Part shown: piece by piece, positions 59,821-64,000 of the stretch
Layout of the letters: the number at the start of each line of letters is the position of its first letter
How positions within the stretch are numbered: position 1 is the first letter of the stretch
Assembly (NCBI RefSeq): GCF_021729885.1
Contig: NZ_CP063401.1
Location: 3,898,501-3,962,500 of the forward strand
Source of the DNA: Devosia sp. SL43
GTDB lineage: Bacteria > Pseudomonadota > Alphaproteobacteria > Rhizobiales > Devosiaceae
DNA length: 64,000 nt
Reading direction: 5' to 3'
Made by a program: the position numbers and the translations under genes
The notes under the pieces: model-generated
Databases searched by the model: none
Seen by the model: the letters and a program-made list of their open reading frames with translations, nothing else
What the model was told of the DNA's origin: nothing

Positions 59821-60158
59821 GCGAGCGGGCCCCGCCCTTGGGCACGCTGACCGATCGAGTGCAGCTCAAGCGGCGCGAAATGACCGAGGAAACCGAGGGC
59901 GGCCATGTGACGCTGTTCGTTCCGGTGACGAGCCTGTGGGCGCGGGTGCGGTCGCTGACCGGGCGGCAGGGGACCAGTGCCGATGGACGCGCGGTGGAGA
60001 TTTCCCATGCGGTGGTGCTGAGGTTTCGCAATGACGTGAAGCCGGGCGATCGCATCGTTTATCGCGGGCGGGCGCTCGATGTGGTGAGCGCGGCCGACCT
60101 CAACGGGCGGCGGGCGTATCTCAGCTGCGCCTGCAGCGAAACCAGTTTTACGGGGTAG
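59817..60158 (+). CDS. GTA gp7-like head-tail joining protein (stopper)
   Basis: This 113-residue protein starts at GTG, overlapping gp6 (GTGA). The segments LTDRVQLKRREMTEETEGG, SLWARVRSLTGRQ and VLRFRNDVKPGDRIVYRGRA match phage head-tail joining proteins of the SPP1 gp16 type. It probably plugs the channel under the connector. Confidence 0.87.
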   Translation: MSERAPPLGTLTDRVQLKRREMTEETEGGHVTLFVPVTSLWARVRSLTGRQGTSADGRAVEISHAVVLRFRNDVKPGDRIVYRGRALDVVSAADLNGRRAYLSCACSETSFTG

Positions 60159-60161
60159 GCG

Positions 60162-60557
60162 ATGCATCCGATCAGCCTGTTGCAGGGGGCGCTGGTGACG
60201 GCGCTCAGGGCCGATGCGGTTTTGGTGGCGATCACCGGGGCGAATGGGATTTTCGATGCGGCACCGACGGGACGGGCACCGCCCTGCGTGGTGGTGGCGC
60301 GGCACGATGTGCTGTCGCGCGATGGCGATGAGGCGCCGGGGCACGAGCATCGGCTGTTGCTGCATTGCTGGGGTGATCAGCCGAGCCGGAAACGGGCGCT
60401 GGATATGGCGGAGCGCGTGGTGGCTGTGGCGATGGCGTTCTCAGCAGCCGGGATCACCGTGACGCATCGCGAGCATGTGCGGACGGATACGGTGATCGAC
60501 GGCGATACGGGGCAGGCGCGGGCTGCGGTGGTGCTGCGGTTTTTGAGCGAGGCTTAG
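60162..60557 (+). CDS. GTA gp8-like tail terminator (DUF3168)
   Basis: This 131-residue DUF3168 protein has LQGALVTALRADAVLVAITG at the N-terminus and HEHRLLLHCWGDQPSRKRAL in the middle. Such proteins cap the tail tube at the head side. It starts three bases after gp7 and is followed by a 169-base gap with a perfect palindrome. Confidence 0.88.
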   Translation: MHPISLLQGALVTALRADAVLVAITGANGIFDAAPTGRAPPCVVVARHDVLSRDGDEAPGHEHRLLLHCWGDQPSRKRALDMAERVVAVAMAFSAAGITVTHREHVRTDTVIDGDTGQARAAVVLRFLSEA

Positions 60558-60580
60558 CCGGCGTTCAGCGTTTGCTGCCC

Positions 60581-60696
60581 CACCCCCTCCCAGCCTCCCC
60601 CATCAAGGGGGAGGTGCCACTCCACTCATTTGGCACGATCTGACCACGGCCACCGGCCAGCACCTCCCCCTTGATGGGGGAGGCTGGGAGGGGGTG
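60581..60696. repeat. Perfect 36-bp inverted repeat between gp8 and gp9
   Basis: The left arm (60581-60616, starting CACCCCCTCCCAGCCTCCCC) and the right arm (60661-60696, ending CTGGGAGGGGGTG) are exact reverse complements over 36 bases, with 44 bases between them. Inside each arm CTCCCCCATCAAGGGGGAG is itself nearly palindromic. It would form a very stable hairpin in the mRNA. Confidence 0.92.
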
Positions 60697-60726
60697 ATGG
60701 TTAGGCACTGACACAAGGATCATCAC

Positions 60727-61140
60727 ATGGCCGCTCAGAGCGGGAAGAATATGCTGCTCAAGCTCGACCAGACCGGGTCGGGGAGCTTTCTCACCGTGGC
60801 GGGTTTGCGAACGCGGGCATTGGCGTTCAATGCCTCGACCGTGGACACCACCGACCAGGAAAGCACCGGGCGCTGGCGCGAATTGCTGGCGGGCGGCGGG
60901 GTGAAGCGGGCTTCGGTATCCGGGGCTGGCGTGTTCAAGGACGGCAGTTCGGATGCGCAGGTGCGGTCGCTGTTCTTTGGCGGGACGATCCGCAACTGGC
61001 AGCTGATCATCCCCGATTTTGGCACGGTGGAGGGGCCGTTCCAGATCGTGGCGCTGGAATTTGCGGCCGATCATGCCGGTGAAGTGACGTTCGACCTGGC
61101 GCTGGAAAGCGCGGGCGAGATGACGTTCACGGCGATCTGA
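60727..61140 (+). CDS. GTA gp9-like major tail protein (TP901-1 family)
   Basis: This is a 137-residue tail-tube protein with KNMLLKLDQTGSGSFLTVAG, LAFNASTVDTTDQESTGRWR and VEGPFQIVALEFAADHAGEV, typical of TP901-1-type major tail proteins in GTA clusters. It is flanked by palindromic elements on both sides, so it may be set apart for separate, higher expression. Confidence 0.9.
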   Translation: MAAQSGKNMLLKLDQTGSGSFLTVAGLRTRALAFNASTVDTTDQESTGRWRELLAGGGVKRASVSGAGVFKDGSSDAQVRSLFFGGTIRNWQLIIPDFGTVEGPFQIVALEFAADHAGEVTFDLALESAGEMTFTAI

Positions 61141-61150
61141 TTTTCCACGG

Positions 61151-61252
61151 TGTCATCCCGGCGCAGGCCGGGATCCAGGGTCCGAATGTCTCCCCTAACT
61201 CGGTGTTTGCGGGGGCGGACGGACATGGATTCCGGCCTTCGCCGGAATGACC
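61151..61252. repeat. Palindromic repeat family B, copy 3, between gp9 and gp10
   Basis: The arms TGTCATCCCGGCGCAGGCCG (left) and CGGCCTTCGCCGGAATGACC (right) with GGATCCA/TGGATTCC inside match the copies at 5465 and 7253. It begins 11 bases after the major tail protein stop. Confidence 0.88.
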
Positions 61253-61283
61253 GGGTGGGTGAACAAGCAAAAAGAGGACTTTC

Positions 61284-61598
61284 ATGGCCATTACGCAACG
61301 AGGCGAAATCGACGCTGTTATTGGCGGAGAGACCCGCACGCTTTGCCTGACGCTGGGGGCGTTGGCGGAGCTGGAGACGCGGTTGCAGGCGGGGGATCTC
61401 GTCGGGCTGGCCGAGCGGTTTTCCGCCGGACGGGTTTCGGCACGGGATTTGACGGCGATCCTGGGGGCCGGGTTGCGCGGGGGCGGCAATGTGTTGACCG
61501 ACGACGACCTGGCGCGGCTGTCGATAGAAGGCGGGCTCAAGGGGGCGGCAGAGATTGCGGCGCGGCTGCTCAAGGCGACGTTTGGAGAAGTGGCATGA
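61284..61598 (+). CDS. GTA gp10-like protein (DUF3356)
   Basis: This 104-residue protein matches GTA gp10: ITQRGEIDAVIGGETRTLCL, TLGALAELETRLQAGDLVGL and DLTAILGAGLRGGGN. It is thought to be a tail assembly chaperone. It overlaps the next gene by ATGA. Confidence 0.9.
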   Translation: MAITQRGEIDAVIGGETRTLCLTLGALAELETRLQAGDLVGLAERFSAGRVSARDLTAILGAGLRGGGNVLTDDDLARLSIEGGLKGAAEIAARLLKATFGEVA

Positions 61599-61786
61599 CA
61601 CCGTTTCCCTGGGACGCGGCAATGCAGTTCGGGCTGGGCGTGCTGCGGCTGCCGCCGCGTGACTTCTGGCGCATGACGCCGCGCGAGCTGGCTTCGGCCT
61701 GGGGCGCGGTGATGGGCGATCGTGGTGGGCCGCTGCGACGGCAGGAACTCGATGGATTGATGGAGCGCTTTCCCGATGGCCGGTGA
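61595..61786 (+). CDS. GTA gp10.1-like tail assembly chaperone (rcc01693 family)
   Basis: This 63-residue protein, FPWDAAMQFGLGVLRLPPRD then FWRMTPRELASAWGAV, matches the short rcc01693/DUF2376 type. It overlaps gp10 by ATGA and gp11 by 11 bases. A longer frame from 61247 includes out-of-phase sequence and is rejected. Confidence 0.87.
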   Translation: MTPFPWDAAMQFGLGVLRLPPRDFWRMTPRELASAWGAVMGDRGGPLRRQELDGLMERFPDGR

Positions 61787-62324
61787 TTTCTTCCCCGATA
61801 GTTTCGGCGACGAGCTGAGCAGTGTGACGCTCGAACTCGAGCGCATACAGGATCTGGCTGACGGCGTGGCCCGCTCGATCAGCGCGGCGTTTCGCGGGGC
61901 GCTGCTCGACGGCAAGTCGTTCAAATCGGTGCTGGGCGATATTGCGCGCAGCTTTGCCGATATCGCGCTCAAGGCCGCGATCAAGCCGTTTGGCGACATG
62001 ATTGGCGGGCTGGTGGGCAATCTGTTTGCCGGAACCAATCCGGCGCTCGGCACTGTGACACCGTTCGCCAAGGGCGGGGTGATCGCGACGCCGAGCTTTT
62101 TTCCAATGGGCAACGGGCTGGGCCTGGCGGGGGAAGCAGGTCCGGAGGCGATCATGCCTCTGGCCCGAGGCTCTGACGGTCGGCTTGGTGTGGCCGGCGG
62201 TGGTGGCGCGGTCAATGTGACGTTCAACGTGACGGCGAGCGATGCAAGGAGCTTTGCGGCGAGCGAAGCGGAACTGAGCGCGATGCTGTTGCGGGCGGTG
62301 AAGCGTGGGGCGCGGGGGAGTTAG
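61776..62324 (+). CDS. GTA gp11-like short tail tape measure protein
   Basis: This 182-residue protein has an N-terminal helical stretch (LSSVTLELERIQDLADGVAR) and the phage lambda/tape-measure-type KSVLGDIARSFADIALKAAI. The Gly-rich FAKGGVIATPSFFPMG and AGEAGPEAIMPLARG follow. It is much shorter than in true phages, implying a short tail, as in RcGTA. Confidence 0.88.
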   Translation: MAGDFFPDSFGDELSSVTLELERIQDLADGVARSISAAFRGALLDGKSFKSVLGDIARSFADIALKAAIKPFGDMIGGLVGNLFAGTNPALGTVTPFAKGGVIATPSFFPMGNGLGLAGEAGPEAIMPLARGSDGRLGVAGGGGAVNVTFNVTASDARSFAASEAELSAMLLRAVKRGARGS

Positions 62325-62350
62325 GTCCTCCAGCGTCAGCCACACACTCG

Positions 62351-62440
62351 ATCGTCACCCTCGGGCCTGACCCGAGGGCACTGTACTTAACGGACGCTCA
62401 GCCAGTGAAGAGCCCTCGGGTCAAGCCCGAGGGTGACGAT
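62351..62440. repeat. Palindromic repeat (CCCTCGGGxxTGACCCGAGGG type) between gp11 and gp12
   Basis: The arms ATCGTCACCCTCGGGCCTGA-CCCGAGGGC and GCCCTCGGGTCA-AGCCCGAGGGTGACGAT are reverse complements over 29 bases with a single mismatch or so; 32 bases lie between. Each arm is also palindromic within itself. Confidence 0.85.
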
Positions 62441-62490
62441 CTGTGGTGGTTGCAGGCGAGCGCTCATCTCAACGACTGGGGAGAATTGTC

Positions 62491-63111
62491 ATGGCCTTTC
62501 ACGCAGTGCGCTTTCCGCTCGATGTCGCGCTGGGTGCGCGGGGTGGGCCGGAGCGCAGGACCGATGTGGTGCAGCTGGCCGGTGGTGGTGAGCAGCGAAA
62601 TGGGCGGTGGCAGCATTCGCGGCGGCGCTACAATGCTGGCTATGGCGTCAAGTCGCGGGCCGATATGGCCGCGGTGCTGGCGTTTTTCGAGGAGCGGCGC
62701 GGGCGGCTGCATGGCTTCCTGTGGCGCGATGGGCTGGATTTCTCCAGCAATGGCGGCACGCCGACGCCAACAGACCAGGCGATCGGGACGGGGACCGGCA
62801 GCCAGACCAGCTTCCAGCTGACCAAGACCTATGGCGCGAGCTTCGATCCCTATCTGCGGCCGATCACCAGGCCTGTGGCGGGCTCGGTGCGCATCGCGGT
62901 GGCGGGCTCAGAGCTGATGAGCGGCTGGACGGTCGATGTCGCCACCGGCGTTGTCGGCTTTTCGGTGGCGCCAGCCGACGGGGCGGCGGTGACGGCGGGC
63001 TTTCTGTTCGACGTGCCGGTGCGGTTCGATACCGATCGGCTCGATGTGGAACTGACCAGCTTTGACGGGGCCGAGGCCCCCAGTATTCCACTGGTGGAGA
63101 TCTTGCCATGA
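62491..63111 (+). CDS. GTA gp12-like tail protein (DUF2460)
   Basis: This 206-residue DUF2460 protein starts MAFHAVRFPLDVALGARGGP, with GGGGAG ahead. Further signatures are RRRYNAGYGVKSRADMAAVL, FFEERRGRLHGFLWRDGLDF and FDTDRLDVELTSFD. It is the distal tail protein of the GTA baseplate region. It overlaps gp13 by ATGA. Confidence 0.9.
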   Translation: MAFHAVRFPLDVALGARGGPERRTDVVQLAGGGEQRNGRWQHSRRRYNAGYGVKSRADMAAVLAFFEERRGRLHGFLWRDGLDFSSNGGTPTPTDQAIGTGTGSQTSFQLTKTYGASFDPYLRPITRPVAGSVRIAVAGSELMSGWTVDVATGVVGFSVAPADGAAVTAGFLFDVPVRFDTDRLDVELTSFDGAEAPSIPLVEILP

Positions 63112-63998
63112 GAACTCTCGGTAGCGGCTTTGCTGCGCATATCGCGCAGGGCGAAACGACTTTGTGTCATTGCTGGAAGCTGGTGCGTGGCGATGGCGTG
63201 GTGCTGGGCTTTACCGATCATGATCGGGCGCTGAGCTTTGGCGGCACGAGCTTTGTGCCGGCGCATGGGCTGGATGGCGGCGAGGTGCCGGCGCGGCTGG
63301 GACCGCAGGTGACGACCAGCGAAGTGCTGGGCGTAATCCATGCCGACGCCATCACCGAGGACGATATTCTGCTCGGGCGCTATGACGGTGCACTGGTCGA
63401 CACGTGGCGGGTCAACTGGAACAATGTCGGCCAAAGGCTGCTGCTGCGAACCGATACGATCGGCGAGATCGTGCGCGAGGATGGCGTGTTCCGGGCGGAG
63501 CTGCGCTCGCCGCAACAGGGGCTCAATGCTACGCATGGGCGGATCTACCAGGGCCTGTGCGATGCGGCACTGGGCGATGTCAGGTGTGGCATCGATCTTG
63601 ATGACCCGGCTTATACCGGGTTTGCGACGGTCACCGCGATCGACGATCCTTACCGGGTCGTGGTGTCCGGCCTTGGTGGCTTTGGCGAGGGCTGGTTCTC
63701 CTTTGGTGGGGCACGCTGGACCGATGGTCGGCGGAATGGGCTGCGCGACGGGGTGATGACCCACGGCCGGCATGGCGCGTCCGATGTGCTGGGCTTCGGG
63801 GTCAAGGTCGGCGATTGGGTCGTGGTGGGCGATACGCTCGCGGTGACGGCCGGTTGCGACCGGCGCTTTGCCACCTGCCAGGCCAAGTTCGCCAATGGCG
63901 TCAACTTTCGCGGCTTTCCGCACATCCCCGGCAGCGACTTCGTGATGCGCGCGCCGCGCCGTGACGATGCACTGGATGGCCAGGCGGTGGTGCGGTGA
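63108..63998 (+). CDS. GTA gp13-like baseplate protein (DUF2163/phage BR0599 family)
   Basis: This is a 296-residue protein with N-terminal CHCWKLVRGDGVVLGFTDHD and the family-typical LRSPQQGLNATHGRIYQGLC, DVRCGIDL, GCDRRFATCQAKFANGVNF and GFPHIPGSD. The paired cysteines late in the protein are as in RcGTA gp13, where an Fe-S cluster has been reported. Its stop overlaps a GTG at 63995 that may start the next gene (gp14 peptidase in RcGTA). Confidence 0.9.
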   Translation: MRTLGSGFAAHIAQGETTLCHCWKLVRGDGVVLGFTDHDRALSFGGTSFVPAHGLDGGEVPARLGPQVTTSEVLGVIHADAITEDDILLGRYDGALVDTWRVNWNNVGQRLLLRTDTIGEIVREDGVFRAELRSPQQGLNATHGRIYQGLCDAALGDVRCGIDLDDPAYTGFATVTAIDDPYRVVVSGLGGFGEGWFSFGGARWTDGRRNGLRDGVMTHGRHGASDVLGFGVKVGDWVVVGDTLAVTAGCDRRFATCQAKFANGVNFRGFPHIPGSDFVMRAPRRDDALDGQAVVR

Positions 63999-64000
63999 GC

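Noticed and set aside
61071-62345. A 424-residue - strand frame across gp9 to gp11
   Set aside because: It is antisense to four compact GTA genes and spans a repeat; no domain.
53982-64000. An intact prophage
   Set aside because: No integrase, repressor, replication or lysis gene and no attachment repeats are seen; gene order matches a gene transfer agent instead. The part beyond the window was not seen.
1-64000. CRISPR arrays, tRNA or rRNA genes
   Set aside because: No regularly spaced direct repeats and no tRNA or rRNA-like sequence were recognised by eye; a dedicated search would be needed to exclude tRNAs fully.

Overview
The window looks like chromosome from a high-GC alphaproteobacterium of the Hyphomicrobiales, most like Devosia or a close relative. 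This is inferred from the MucR/Ros regulator, the NasS-NasT nitrate control pair, the DUF1491, DUF2336 and DUF6456 proteins, the seven-gene Mrp antiporter and an RcGTA-type gene transfer agent cluster. No rRNA, tRNA, CRISPR array, integrase or transposase was seen.

Region 1 (1-7234, + strand) is a catabolic operon: an osmoprotectant-class ABC transporter (ATPase cut by the window edge, plus permease), a hydantoinase/allantoinase-like amidohydrolase, an M20-type carbamoylase, a DUF917 (S-methyl-thiohydantoin desulfurase family) protein and a variant urocanate hydratase. Read in reverse gene order the four enzymes form a chemically continuous route: hydratase, desulfurase, hydantoinase, carbamoylase. 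It would turn an S-methyl-thiourocanate-like compound into glutamate, which is what bacterial breakdown of S-methyl-ergothioneine requires. Region 2 (7369-17949, - strand) is a complete nitrate uptake and reduction unit in the order nasT, nasS, leader RNA, nrtA, nrtB, nrtD, FAD reductase, nasA, cysG. The leader carries an intrinsic terminator and an ANTAR-type hexaloop hairpin, and nasT has a sigma-54-like promoter. No nitrite reductase gene is present.

Region 3 (18040-30896) is mixed housekeeping: a sugar-nucleotide epimerase-like protein, an SH3 protein, a Rhizobium-type asparaginase behind a terminator-like hairpin, a saccharopine-dehydrogenase-like/DUF4166 protein, a Sel1/TPR protein, a Tat-exported beta-helix protein, a HerA-like ATPase, a LOG-like protein, a receiver protein, Fe superoxide dismutase and oligopeptidase B. 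Region 4 (31089-36952) is mrpABCDEFG, a Na+/H+ antiporter. Region 5 (37080-53797) holds mucR, a stand-alone DnaA domain IV protein next to a DUF6456 protein, an acyltransferase, sufE, a DivJ-like histidine kinase with a peptidoglycan-binding protein and DUF1491, DUF2336, a lipoprotein, a DUF1254/DUF1214 pair, PBP1A, a cysteine-cluster protein, a degenerate GGDEF protein, a frameshifted GIY-YIG gene between two palindromic repeats, a YegD-type Hsp70 and a DUF2147 protein.

Region 6 (53982-window end) is a gene transfer agent structural cluster in RcGTA order from small terminase to gp13, continuing past the window. Adjacent genes overlap or nearly touch, except at five junctions. Each of those five holds a large palindromic repeat. 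Several palindrome families recur in the window, three of them more than once.
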